64,000 nt of DNA from Isoptericola cucumis (GTDB lineage Bacteria; Actinomycetota; Actinomycetes; Actinomycetales; Cellulomonadaceae), in the NCBI RefSeq assembly GCF_014635665.1, contig NZ_BMDG01000001.1:408066-472065 (forward strand). Reading direction: 5' to 3'. A program made the position numbers and the translations under genes. Below are positions 44,104 through 53,308 of the stretch, piece by piece. The first letter of the stretch is position 1, and every line of letters starts with the position of its first letter. The notes beneath the pieces were generated by a model. The model was not told the DNA's origin, searched no databases, and worked only from the letters and a program-made list of their open reading frames with translations.

Positions 44104-46362
44104 CCGCAGCAGCCGCCGCACCCCCAGCTGCCGGCCGCGCGCCGTGACGAGGGTGGCGAGCGCCAGCCCGCCGAGCCCCCAGACGACGAGCGCGGCGGTC
44201 GCGCCGCCCAACCCGCCGGCGTCCGGCACGACGACGGCCGTCAGCGCCTCGCGCGCCGCGCCCACGGGCAGCACGTCGACCAGCCCCTGCAGCACGGCGG
44301 GGACCGTCGCGACGACGCCCGTCGCGATGATCAGCACGGCGATGAGCAGGCTGATCCCGCGCCCGAGGTTGCCCAGCAGGCCGACGAAGCCCTGGTGGAC
44401 GGCGACGAACACGACCGAGGCCACGGCCCCGAGCAGGACCGCGCCGACCCAGCCGCCGACGCTCAGGTGCTCGACGGCGGCGAGGATCCCGCCGACCACC
44501 GCGCCCGTGCCCACCGCGACCAGCGCCGGCGGCGTGAACGCCGTCAGCGTGAGCCGCACCGAGTCGCGCGTCGAGCCCAGGGCGCCCACCAGCACGGGCG
44601 GGAACACCGTCAGCAGCGCGAGGGCGCCCAGCCACAGCGCCACGACCGCGAACAGCGGGCCGGAGGCGCCGGTGCTCAGCCCGTCCGACGAGGGCGCCGC
44701 GACCGGCTCGGCGACGACCGAGGACAGCGTCTTGCGCTCGTCGTCGGAGTAGGTCGGGATCTGGTCCTTCGCCTCGCCGAGGCCGGTGGACAGGTCGCCC
44801 GCACCGGACGCCAGCTGGCCGACCCCGGAGGACAGGTCTCCCGCCCCGCTGGACAGCCGGCCGATGCCGCCCGCCAGCTCTTCGGTACCGGTCGCCAGGC
44901 CCTGCGTGCCGGTCGACAGGTCGCCCACCCCGCTCGCGAGGGTGCTCGCCCCGCCGCTCAGCGCGCCGAGCCCGTCGGCCAGGCCGCGGGCGCCGGTCGC
45001 GAGGTCGCCCGCGCCGTCCGCGGTCTCCTCGACGCCGCCCGCCAGCCCGTCGGCCCCTGCCGACAGCTGACCGACGCCGCCCGCCAGCTCACCCATCCCG
45101 GCGGCGAGCGCCGCGTTGCCGTCGGCGACGTCCTGCGCACCCGCGCTGAGCTTCTCGAGGTCGGTCGCCTGCGACTCGAGCTCCTTCTGGCCGGCCTCGA
45201 TCTGCTGGCAGATCTCCGCCGACTGCCCGGCGAGCGTCTGGGCGAGCTGTGCGAGCTGCTCGTCGGTGAGGACGTCGACCAGCTCGGGCGGGAGCATGTC
45301 GGCTGGCTCGCCGCTGCAGCCGAGCTGCTTGCCGAGGCCGGTGAGGGCTTCGTTCGCGCCGCCGGTCACACCGGTCAGCGTCCCCACGAGCTCCTCGACG
45401 CCGCCCGCGACCTGGGCGGACCCGTCCGCGAGCTGCTGGGACTGCTGCGGCAGCGCGGACGTCTGCTTCTCGAGCTCCCCGAGCCCGTCCGCCAGCTCCC
45501 GCGCGCCGCCGGCGAGCCCGCGGGTCCCGGTGGCCAGCTCCTCGACGCCGCCGGCGATGCCGTCCGCCCCGGCGGCGCTCTGCGCGACGCCGCCCGCGAG
45601 GTCGTCGGCCCCGCCCGCGAGCTCGGACGCGCCCGAGGCCAGCTCGCCGGCGCCGGAGGCCAGCTGGTCCGCGCCGGTGTGCGTCTGGTCGACCCCGTCG
45701 GCGAGCTGGTCGGCGCCGTCCGCGGCGTCGCCCGCGCCGTCGGCGAGCTGCGTCGCCCCGTCCTGCGCGTCGCCGATGCCGTCGGCGAGGTCGTCGAAGC
45801 CGACGAGCACGTTGTCGACGTAGGTCTCGGTGAGCGTGCTCGACATGACGGACGTCGCGGTCGCGGCGACGACGCGGGCGAGGGCGTCGTCCGCCACCCG
45901 GCCGCCGGGCGGGGTGCTGACGTCGATGGTCGCCTGCCGCGCGGACGCGACCTGCTCGCCCCCGAACGACGTGGCAGCCGCCGAGAAGCCCTCCGGGATG
46001 GTCACGACGGCCGAGTACGTGCCGTCGGCGAGCCCGGCCCGCGCGCTGTCGGCGTCGGTGATCTCCCACGCGAAGTTGGTGGCGTCGGCCGCGGGCTGCG
46101 CGGCCTTCTCGCCCTCCGCCGTCGCCCCGCCGCTCACGAGGCCGGAGGCGAGCTGCCGGCCGAGGGGCACGGTCTGCCCGTCGACCTCGACCGGCTCGTC
46201 GAGGTTCACGATGGCGGCCGGCACCTGGTCGAGCCGGTCCTGCGGGTTCCACAGCGCGGCGAGCAGCAGCCCGAGCACCATGATCGGGAGCAGCGCGACG
46301 GCGGCGATGCGCCACGGGTTCCGCGCCTGTCGGCCGGCGGCCGGGATCGTCGGGGCGGTCAT
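44098..46362 (-). CDS. YhgE/Pip-like membrane protein with long heptad-type repeats
   Basis: A 754-residue protein. One N-terminal helix (RIAAVALLPIMVLGLLLAALW) leads to the Pip/YhgE extracytoplasmic domain (PAAIVNLDEPVEVDGQTVPLG). A very long region (about 195-530) repeats (L)A(D/S)G(A/V)xx short units that form an extended coiled coil. About five or six membrane helices end the protein. YhgE/Pip proteins are phage-receptor or export-associated. It overlaps the MMPL gene by 4 bases and probably acts with it. The start is the ATG at 46362. Confidence 0.88.
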   Translation of the reverse strand: MTAPTIPAAGRQARNPWRIAAVALLPIMVLGLLLAALWNPQDRLDQVPAAIVNLDEPVEVDGQTVPLGRQLASGLVSGGATAEGEKAAQPAADATNFAWEITDADSARAGLADGTYSAVVTIPEGFSAAATSFGGEQVASARQATIDVSTPPGGRVADDALARVVAATATSVMSSTLTETYVDNVLVGFDDLADGIGDAQDGATQLADGAGDAADGADQLADGVDQTHTGADQLASGAGELASGASELAGGADDLAGGVAQSAAGADGIAGGVEELATGTRGLAGGARELADGLGELEKQTSALPQQSQQLADGSAQVAGGVEELVGTLTGVTGGANEALTGLGKQLGCSGEPADMLPPELVDVLTDEQLAQLAQTLAGQSAEICQQIEAGQKELESQATDLEKLSAGAQDVADGNAALAAGMGELAGGVGQLSAGADGLAGGVEETADGAGDLATGARGLADGLGALSGGASTLASGVGDLSTGTQGLATGTEELAGGIGRLSSGAGDLSSGVGQLASGAGDLSTGLGEAKDQIPTYSDDERKTLSSVVAEPVAAPSSDGLSTGASGPLFAVVALWLGALALLTVFPPVLVGALGSTRDSVRLTLTAFTPPALVAVGTGAVVGGILAAVEHLSVGGWVGAVLLGAVASVVFVAVHQGFVGLLGNLGRGISLLIAVLIIATGVVATVPAVLQGLVDVLPVGAAREALTAVVVPDAGGLGGATAALVVWGLGGLALATLVTARGRQLGVRRLLRA

Positions 46363-49220
46363 GCCCGCACCTCCTGCACGTGGGTGTCGTCGTCGATGGT
46401 GTCGTCGCCGTCCCCGGCCGGGTCTCCCGCGGCCGGTGCCGGGTCGGGCTCGACCGGTGGCGGGACGTCGGCGCCGGTCAGCGTCGTGGGCGCGCCCCAA
46501 CCACCGCCGACGTCGAGCACCGCCGCCGGCGCGCCGGGCAGCAGGTCGGTCGCGGCGACCCCGCTGGCGCCGAGCAGCACCGCGGTCCCGCCGGCCTGCG
46601 CCCGGGCCAGGGCGCCCGCGAGCGCCTCGCGGGCCAGCCGGTCGGCGACGGACTCGGTGCGGTCCACGACCACCATCCGGGCGCCGTCCCGCACGGCGGC
46701 GTCGACGGCGGCGGCGGGGCGACCGCCCTCGGCCCGGGCGTCGACGACCGCGACCCGCCCCCGCACCGACATCGCCCGCTCGGGCAGCACCAGGCCCGTG
46801 ACCTTGACCGCGCCCGCGTCGGGCGCCATCCGGCCCGCGAGGGCGAGCAGCAGCGCGCTCACCGGCGCGGCCGCGTCCCCGTGGACGCACAGCGCGCCGC
46901 CGGCGGGCACGCGGACGCTCACCGGCCCGACGACGGGCGTCCCGCGGCCGGGGCCGTCGGGGCCGGCGACCTCCAGGTCGCGCGCGGCCACCGCGTCCTG
47001 CGCCCCGGGCTCCGGCCACGACGCGAGCCGCAGCTCCTTGGCGAGGCCCTCGCCCTCGACGTCGAACGTGGGCAGCGCGCGGTCGAGCCAGCGCGGCATG
47101 TGCCACGCCCGGTCGCCCAGCAGGGCGAGCACGGCGGGCACCAGCGTCATCCGCACCACGAACGCGTCGACCAGCACGCCGACGGCGAGGCCCAGTGCGA
47201 TGGGCTTGAGCGTCATGTCGCCCTCGGGCACGAAGGCGACGAAGACCGCGAACATGATCACGGCCGCGGCCGTGACGACCTTCGCCGAGCCGAGGAACCC
47301 GGTGCGCACCGCGTGCCGGGCGTCGCCGCCGTGCACGTAGTCCTCCCGGATGCGCGAGACGAGGAAGACCTCGTAGTCCATCGCCAGCCCGAACAGCACG
47401 CCCATGAGGATGATCGGCATGAAGCTGATCACCGGGCCCAGGGTGGTGACGTTGAGCGCGTCGGCGAAGACGCCGTTCTCGAAGACGAGCGTCACCGTGC
47501 CGAAGGCCGCGCCGACCGACAGCAGGTAGCCGAGCGAGGCCTTGACCGGCACCCAGATCGAGCGGAACACCATGGTGAGCAGCACCAGGGACAGGCCCAC
47601 GACCACCAGGCCGAACGGCAGCAGCGCCGCGCCCAGCTTGTCGGACACGTCGATGCCGACGGCGGTGAACCCGGTGACGGACAGGTCGACGCCGTACTTC
47701 TCGAGGTAGTGGTCGTGCTGGTCGCGGATCTCGTTCACCAGAGCCTTCGTCTCCTCGGACGTCGGCCCTCCTTCCGGCACCACCTGGACGATGCCGGTGT
47801 CGGCGCTCGGGTTCGGCGTCGACAGCGGGACGTCGGCGACGCCCGGGAGCTGGGAGATCTCCTCGCCGAGGTCGTCCATCAGCTGCACGGGGTCGTTGCT
47901 GGTGACGATGGACCCGGTGACGATCAGCGGACCGTTGAAGCCGTCGCCGAACTCCTCGGCGACCAGGTCGTACGTGACCCGGGCGGAGTTGTCCTCGGTG
48001 AGGGAGCCGGCGTCCGGCAGGGCGAGGCGGAGGTTCGTGGCGGGCCAGGTGAGCGCGGCGATCGCGCCGACGATGACGACGATGGTCACCACCGGGTACC
48101 GGGTCGCGCCGCGCACCCAGCCGGCGAAGAAGCGGTTCTCCCGGCGACCCTCCGGCGCGGCCTGGCGACGGCCGCGACCCTGGCGCGCCCGCGGGGCGCG
48201 CGGCCGCAGCCGCTCGCCGGCGAACGACAGCAGGGCGGGCAGCAGCGTGAGCGACACGAGCACCGCGATGCCGACCGCGGCGGCCGCCGCGACGCCCATG
48301 ACGGTGAGGAACGGGATGCCGGCGACCCCGAGGCCGACCAGCGCGATCATCACCGTGAGGCCGGCGAAGATGACGGCCGAGCCGGCCGTCGCCACGGACC
48401 GCGCGATCGACTCGTCGACGGCGAGCCCGTCGCCCAGCTGTTCGCGGTGCCGCGAGACGATGAACAGCGCGTAGTCGATGCCCACCGCGAGGCCGAGCAT
48501 GAGCCCGAGCATCGGCGTCGTCGAGTTGATCGGGCCGAACACGGTCGCGCCGAGCAGCAGCAGCATCGAGACGCCCACGCCCATCAGCGCGTTGATCAGC
48601 GGCAGCCCGGCCGCCACGAACGAGCCCAGCGTGATGATCAGGACGACGAGGGCCACCACCACGCCGATCGCCTCGATGATGCTCAGGTGCGGGAACTCGA
48701 CGCTGAACAGCTCGCCGCCGAGGCTCGTCTGCGAGCCGTCGGGCAGCGCGGCGGCCAGGTCGTCGCTCGCGGTGTGCAGCGCGTCCTTGGTGTCCTCCGT
48801 GATGACGGACTGGTCGCCGTCGAGCTGGATCGTCAGCAGCGTGGCCCCGTCGTCGTCGCTGATCTCGGCGGGGGCGACGTCGTCGTACGGCGAGGTGACG
48901 CCGGCGACCTGGTCGAGGTCGCCGAGCTCCTCGACGGTCTCGGTGACCGGGCCGCGCACGGCGTCGTCCTGGACCGTCGTGCCGTCGGGGGCGACCACGA
49001 TGATCTGCGCGGACGAGCCGCTGACCTGGGGGAACGTGGCGGAGAGCCGGTCGAGGGCGTCCTGCGACTCCGTGCCGGGGATGGTCACCGAGTTGTCGAA
49101 GCCCTGGTACAGGAGCCCGCCGGCACCGCCCACGAGCGCGAGCACCAGCAGCCAGCCGACGAGGACGAGGCGGCGGGCGCGGACGGCCCAGCGACCGAGC
49201 GAGTAGAGCACGGAGGACAC
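46359..49220 (-). CDS. MMPL/RND-type transporter with C-terminal pseudo-ABC ATPase domain
   Basis: A 953-residue protein. Residues 1-740 are a two-repeat MMPL transporter (LGLMLGLAVGIDYALFIVSRHRE and GLAMDYEVFLVSRIREDYVHG carry the proton-relay Asp residues). Residues 741-905 read like an ABC nucleotide-binding domain: a Walker-A-like HGDAAAPVSALLLALAG without the Lys, MAPDAGAVKVTG, and a Walker-B-like ARMVVVDRTES where Glu is Arg. An acidic tail follows. The start is the GTG at 49220 with GGGAG upstream. It is controlled by the divergent TetR gene. The substrate may be a lipid or toxic hydrophobic compound. Confidence 0.88.
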   Translation of the reverse strand: MSSVLYSLGRWAVRARRLVLVGWLLVLALVGGAGGLLYQGFDNSVTIPGTESQDALDRLSATFPQVSGSSAQIIVVAPDGTTVQDDAVRGPVTETVEELGDLDQVAGVTSPYDDVAPAEISDDDGATLLTIQLDGDQSVITEDTKDALHTASDDLAAALPDGSQTSLGGELFSVEFPHLSIIEAIGVVVALVVLIITLGSFVAAGLPLINALMGVGVSMLLLLGATVFGPINSTTPMLGLMLGLAVGIDYALFIVSRHREQLGDGLAVDESIARSVATAGSAVIFAGLTVMIALVGLGVAGIPFLTVMGVAAAAAVGIAVLVSLTLLPALLSFAGERLRPRAPRARQGRGRRQAAPEGRRENRFFAGWVRGATRYPVVTIVVIVGAIAALTWPATNLRLALPDAGSLTEDNSARVTYDLVAEEFGDGFNGPLIVTGSIVTSNDPVQLMDDLGEEISQLPGVADVPLSTPNPSADTGIVQVVPEGGPTSEETKALVNEIRDQHDHYLEKYGVDLSVTGFTAVGIDVSDKLGAALLPFGLVVVGLSLVLLTMVFRSIWVPVKASLGYLLSVGAAFGTVTLVFENGVFADALNVTTLGPVISFMPIILMGVLFGLAMDYEVFLVSRIREDYVHGGDARHAVRTGFLGSAKVVTAAAVIMFAVFVAFVPEGDMTLKPIALGLAVGVLVDAFVVRMTLVPAVLALLGDRAWHMPRWLDRALPTFDVEGEGLAKELRLASWPEPGAQDAVAARDLEVAGPDGPGRGTPVVGPVSVRVPAGGALCVHGDAAAPVSALLLALAGRMAPDAGAVKVTGLVLPERAMSVRGRVAVVDARAEGGRPAAAVDAAVRDGARMVVVDRTESVADRLAREALAGALARAQAGGTAVLLGASGVAATDLLPGAPAAVLDVGGGWGAPTTLTGADVPPPVEPDPAPAAGDPAGDGDDTIDDDTHVQEVRA

Positions 49221-49253
49221 AGGTGGGCTCCCGGGACGACGATGCAGGGGAAT

Positions 49254-49288
49254 CGATACGGCACTGTATCCGATACAGCAATGTATCG
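49254..49288. promoter_or_regulatory. Overlapping TetR palindromes
   Basis: CGATACAGCAATGTATCG (49271-49288) has perfect 7-base arms around GCAA. CTGTATCCGATACAG (49264-49278) is a perfect 15-mer palindrome overlapping it. CGATACGGCACTGTATC (49254-49270) is a third dyad. They lie 34-68 bases upstream of the MMPL start and 73 bases before the TetR gene, so the TetR protein probably represses both. Confidence 0.75.
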
Positions 49289-49360
49289 TAGGCGCGCGGC
49301 GGCGCCCAGCGCCGCGCCACGACGGAAGACGTCACGACGCAAGACCCTGAGGAGGAGACG

Positions 49361-50020
49361 GTGGCCGACGAGAGCGGGGGGCACCCCGGGCGCACGGTCG
49401 GTGCGGTGATCTCGCCCCGCCGCGAGCGCACGCGCGGCCGGCTCCTCGACGCCGCCTTCGACGTGTTCGCCCGGCACGGCGTCCAGGCCGCCTCCATCGA
49501 GGCCGTCTGCGAGGCCGCCGGGTTCACGCGCGGCGCCTTCTACTCCAACTTCGCGAGCAAGGAAGAGCTCTTCCTCGCCCTCACCGAGCGGCAGATCCGC
49601 GCCCAGCTCACCGCCCTCGAGGTGGCGACGAGCGACGTGCAGCCCGCGGAGGTGGGCACCCGGGACGGCATCCGGGAGGCCGTGCGGGGGATCATCGCCT
49701 CCGTGCTGCCCGACCCCGCCGCCGCCCAGTCGTGGAGCGTCATGGCGCTCGAGTTCGAGCTGCTCGCCCTGCGCGACCCGCAGATCGCCGCCCGCTACGC
49801 GGAACAGCAGGTGCGCCTGCGCGACGAGCTCGTCGGCGTGCTGGAGCGCCTGGTGGGCAGCATCGGCCTGCGCTTCGCCGTCGACCCGCGCACGGCGGTC
49901 GACCTGCTGCTCGGCGCGTTCGAGACCGGCCAGCGCACCGCGCTGCTCGCCGGGGCCGACGACGACCGCGCGAGCGTCCTGATCGAGGCCCTCGTCGACC
50001 TCCTGGTCACCCCGGCCTGA
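49361..50020 (+). CDS. TetR family regulator of the MMPL/YhgE operon
   Basis: A 219-residue protein from the GTG at 49361 (GGAGGAG upstream). The helix-turn-helix is ASIEAVCEAAGFTRGAFYSNFASKEELFLALTERQ. The C-terminal ligand domain is helical without clear assignment. It is divergent from the MMPL gene with a compound palindrome between them. Control of its own gene and of the exporter is inferred. Confidence 0.92.
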   Translation: MADESGGHPGRTVGAVISPRRERTRGRLLDAAFDVFARHGVQAASIEAVCEAAGFTRGAFYSNFASKEELFLALTERQIRAQLTALEVATSDVQPAEVGTRDGIREAVRGIIASVLPDPAAAQSWSVMALEFELLALRDPQIAARYAEQQVRLRDELVGVLERLVGSIGLRFAVDPRTAVDLLLGAFETGQRTALLAGADDDRASVLIEALVDLLVTPA

Positions 50021-50029
50021 GCCCGGGCG

Positions 50030-50893
50030 TCACCGGCCCGGGCCGGCCGACCCGCCCTGCTCGGGCGTCGTGCCGCGCTCCCGCCGGCGGGCGACGCTCC
50101 GGGCCTGCCCCTCGTGGATGTCGCTCACCCACTCCCAGCCGGGCTCGACCTCGGGGCCGATCCGCGGGTCGTCGGGGGTGCTGGCGTCCCGCAGGGCGTG
50201 CAGGTAGGCGCGGTCCCGGCCGATCCGTGCGCGCAGCTGGTCGGCCCCGCCGACCGACCCGTGGCCCGGGACCACGACCTCGACGCCGTCGGCCGCCCGC
50301 TCCAGCAGCCGCAGCCCCTCGAGGTACTCGCCGACCGGGTCGTTCGCGTCGCCGAAGTCGTCGAGCATCGGGACGAAGACGTCCGAGAGCATGTCGCCAG
50401 CGACGAGAACTCCGCGCTCCTCGACGACCAGCGCCGCGTGGCCCGGGGAGTGCGCCGGGTGCTCGACGACGCGGACGTGCGGACCGTCCCACGGCACCCG
50501 CGCCGTCCCGGCCGGCAGCCCGGTGACGCGGCCGTACAGGTCCAGCGGCACCTCGTCCGCGATCTCGGGCGGCAGTCCTTCGGCGGCGCGGGCCTGCCAG
50601 CCCGGGTCCGCCAGCAGGTCGCGCAGCAGCGCCGCGCAGCGGGCCGTGCCGTACCGGGGCGCCTCGCCGAGCTCCGGGTGCCAGAGCACGTGGTCCCAGT
50701 CGGGGTGCGTCGAGAAGCCCGCCACCACCGGCAGCCCCAGGTCACGGAGGTCGGCGGCGAGGCACGCCATCTCGTCGCCGGTGAGCCCGGGGTCGACGAG
50801 AAGCGCCCCCTGGCTGCCCTGCACGGCCACGGCGTTGTTCCGGAGCAGCTCGCTCTGGTGGACCCAGACGCCCTCTGCGACACGACTCAGCAT
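50030..50893 (-). CDS. MBL-fold metallo-hydrolase
   Basis: A 287-residue metallo-beta-lactamase-fold protein: FSTHPDWDHVLWHPELG (the HxDxDH-type metal motif, with the first His in position), HPAHSPGHAALVV, GVLVAGDMLSDV and VVVPGHGSVGG. It hydrolyses an unknown ester, lactone or thioester. It ends 9 bases from the convergent TetR gene. The last 25 residues are a Gly/Arg-rich tail. Confidence 0.87.
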   Translation of the reverse strand: MLSRVAEGVWVHQSELLRNNAVAVQGSQGALLVDPGLTGDEMACLAADLRDLGLPVVAGFSTHPDWDHVLWHPELGEAPRYGTARCAALLRDLLADPGWQARAAEGLPPEIADEVPLDLYGRVTGLPAGTARVPWDGPHVRVVEHPAHSPGHAALVVEERGVLVAGDMLSDVFVPMLDDFGDANDPVGEYLEGLRLLERAADGVEVVVPGHGSVGGADQLRARIGRDRAYLHALRDASTPDDPRIGPEVEPGWEWVSDIHEGQARSVARRRERGTTPEQGGSAGPGR

Positions 50894-50984
50894 GAGATGT
50901 TCTCCCGTCCGTTTGCGTGCGGTGCGGACCGGCCGGGCGGGCGGGACTCATCGGCCACGGGCCCCCGAGCAGCGAGATCCTGCG

Positions 50985-53093
50985 CTACAGGTGGTCGGGC
51001 AGCTCCGGGGACTCGCCCAGCACGTGCTCGGCGAGGAACGCCAGCACCACCTGGTACCAGACCTTCGCGTGCTGCGGGGCCAGCACCCAGTGGTTCTCGT
51101 CCGGGAAGTAGAGGAAGCGGTGCACCGTCGACCCGTCGTCGGCCGCCAGCAGCCCGGACCTCGTCAGCAGCTCCTGCCACAGCCGCAGCCCCTCGCCCAC
51201 CGGCACCCGGTAGTCCTTGTCCCCGTGGACGACGAGCATCGGCGTGCGTATGTCGCCCACGAAGCGGTGCGGGCTGTTCGCCTGCGCCATCTCGGCCGTC
51301 ATCTCGCGGTGCCAGTAGTAGGCGTGGTCCGTGGTGGGGCCGAACTGGTCGAGCGCCCACAGGCTGGCGTGCGTGACGACCGCCCGGAACCGGTCGGTGT
51401 GGCCGGCCACCCAGTTCGCCATGTACCCGCCGAACGACCCGCCCATCGCGGCCGTGCGGGCGGCGTCGACCTCGGGCAGCGCCTCGGCGGCGTCCGTGAT
51501 CGCCATGAGGTCGGTGAACGGCGCCCCGCCCCAGGCTCCCCAGCCGCGCTGCACGAAGTCCTGGCCGTAGCCGGTCGACAGCGCCGGGTCGGGCAGCAGG
51601 ACGGCGTAGCCGCGCGCCACCATCAGCCACGGGTTCCAGCGCCACGACCAGGCGCTCCACGAGCTCAGCGGGCCGCCGTGGATCCACAGCAGCAGCGGCG
51701 CCGGGTCGCTCGCGGTCGCCCCCTCGGGCAGCGCCAGCCACGCCCGCACCCGGGCGCCGTCGGGCGCCGTCGTCTCGACCTCCGTGAGGACGCCCGGCAG
51801 CGTCGGCGCGGCGACCGGGCCGCGCAGCGCGGTGGCCGCCACCGGCTCCCGCTCCCCCGCGTCGCCGGACGCGCGGAAGGCCGCCAGGTCGATGCGCACC
51901 GGCGCGGACGGCGCCGCGTAGCTCGTGCGCAGCGCGTACAGCGCGGCGCCGTCGGGCGCGACCCGCACGTCGGTGAAGGTCGCGTCGTCCGCCGTCACCC
52001 GCTCCACGACGACGGGCTCCCCCGCCCCGGGCCCGCCGGCGCCGAAGCCCAGCAGGAACACCGGGCCGCGCCCGTCGTCGTCCGCCGTGACGACCAGGCC
52101 CGACCCGTCGGGCAGCCACGCGACGGACGTGGGCCAGCGGTCCCAGTCGTCGGCGAGGATCTCGGGGGCGGCCTCGCCGCCGTCGAGCGGGACGAGGCCG
52201 AGCCGCAGGACCGGCGCCTGCTCCGGCGTCGTGATCGTCTCCGACACGTAGGCGACCCAGCGTCCATCGGCGGAGACGGCCGGGCCGTAGACGTCGGCGT
52301 CCGGGTCGTCCACCAGGGTGCGGCGCTCCCCCGTGGCCGTGTCCACCGCGACGAGCGTGGCGCGCTGTGCCGCGCCCGCCTCGGCCACCGTCCACGTGGT
52401 GACCAGCGTGGTGCCGTCGGGGCTGAGGTCGCTCTCGTGCTCGTCGAGCTGGCGGCCCGGGCCGGTGAGCTGGCGCAGCTCGAGGCGCGCGTCGTCGGCA
52501 GGGGCGAGCGACGCGACGAAGCGGCGGTCCTCGTCGGGCCCGAGGTCGTGGTCCCAGAACCGCACCGGGTACCCGGCGTGCAGCACGGCCGACACCTTGC
52601 GGTCCGTGCGCTCCTTGCGCAGCGCGCCGTCCTCCGTCAGGCTCGCGGCCCGCGGCATGACGGGAGCCGTCACGGAGACGACGTCCGCGTCGCGCGCGGC
52701 CAGCACCCCGCTCAGCCCGCCGGGCGCCGTGGCGACCACCCGGGCCTCCCCGCCGCCGGCGGGCAGCAGCCACAGCGCCGTCTTCGGGTCGTCGTCCTTG
52801 TTCCCGGGCTCGGCGTCCGGGTCCGGCCGGGCGGACGTGAACAGCAGGTCGCCCGACGCCGCGAACGCCGCGGACGACTCGCCCTTGCGGCTGCGCGTGA
52901 GCCGCCGCGCCGGGGCCGCCCCCGTGGGGTCGACCTCCCACACCGCCGTCGTCCACCCCGTGCGCTCCCGGTCGAGCGTCTGCACCGTGGTGGCCAGGCG
53001 GGAGCCGTCGCCGCTCAGGGCGAGCCCCGCGACCCGCGGCACCTCCAGGTAGCGGTCGAGGTCGTGGAAGGGGGTAGCTGTGTCCTGGGTCAC
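50985..53093 (-). CDS. S9 family peptidase (acylaminoacyl-peptidase/prolyl oligopeptidase-like)
   Basis: A 702-residue protein with an N-terminal beta-propeller (about 1-430) and a C-terminal alpha/beta-hydrolase domain. The latter has LLLWIHGGPLSSWS, catalytic Ser553 in GGSFGGYMANW, Asp627 in HGDKDYRVP and His668 in FPDENHWV. It cleaves short peptides inside the cell. The start is the GTG at 53093 (TQDTATPFHDLDRYLEVPRV). It is divergent from an FAD oxidoreductase gene. Confidence 0.93.
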   Translation of the reverse strand: MTQDTATPFHDLDRYLEVPRVAGLALSGDGSRLATTVQTLDRERTGWTTAVWEVDPTGAAPARRLTRSRKGESSAAFAASGDLLFTSARPDPDAEPGNKDDDPKTALWLLPAGGGEARVVATAPGGLSGVLAARDADVVSVTAPVMPRAASLTEDGALRKERTDRKVSAVLHAGYPVRFWDHDLGPDEDRRFVASLAPADDARLELRQLTGPGRQLDEHESDLSPDGTTLVTTWTVAEAGAAQRATLVAVDTATGERRTLVDDPDADVYGPAVSADGRWVAYVSETITTPEQAPVLRLGLVPLDGGEAAPEILADDWDRWPTSVAWLPDGSGLVVTADDDGRGPVFLLGFGAGGPGAGEPVVVERVTADDATFTDVRVAPDGAALYALRTSYAAPSAPVRIDLAAFRASGDAGEREPVAATALRGPVAAPTLPGVLTEVETTAPDGARVRAWLALPEGATASDPAPLLLWIHGGPLSSWSAWSWRWNPWLMVARGYAVLLPDPALSTGYGQDFVQRGWGAWGGAPFTDLMAITDAAEALPEVDAARTAAMGGSFGGYMANWVAGHTDRFRAVVTHASLWALDQFGPTTDHAYYWHREMTAEMAQANSPHRFVGDIRTPMLVVHGDKDYRVPVGEGLRLWQELLTRSGLLAADDGSTVHRFLYFPDENHWVLAPQHAKVWYQVVLAFLAEHVLGESPELPDHL

Positions 53094-53123
53094 GCGCCTG
53101 GTCTATCACAGCCCACCACCGGT

Positions 53124-53190
53124 GGTCCGGGGCGAGGTCGGCGGTTCGGGGCGAGGTCGGCGGTCCGGATCACCGACCTCGCCCCGAACC
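53124..53190. repeat. Direct repeat plus 18-bp hairpin in a divergent intergenic region
   Basis: GGTCCGGGGCGAGGTCGGC (53124-53142) is repeated with one change at 53143-53161. The second copy is also the left arm (53143-53160) of a perfect 18-bp inverted repeat whose right arm is 53173-53190. The rest of the 215-bp gap between the S9 peptidase start and the oxidoreductase start holds no gene. A further partial copy is visible near 53198-53206. Confidence 0.8.
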
Positions 53191-53308
53191 ACCGATCTCG
53201 GCCGCGGACCGTCCCCGCGGGGAACACCCGGTGAACAGTTCCTGAACTTGTCGCCCGGAGCGCTCCTTGCGGTTGAGGGGGTCGTGCGGCGTCGTGCAAG
53301 GTCTCGTC

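Noticed and set aside
44098..49527. A single 1809-codon minus-strand frame covering YhgE, MMPL and beyond
   Set aside because: Only 44098-46362 encodes a sensible protein; upstream it runs out of frame through the MMPL gene. Very high GC removes stop codons from wrong frames.
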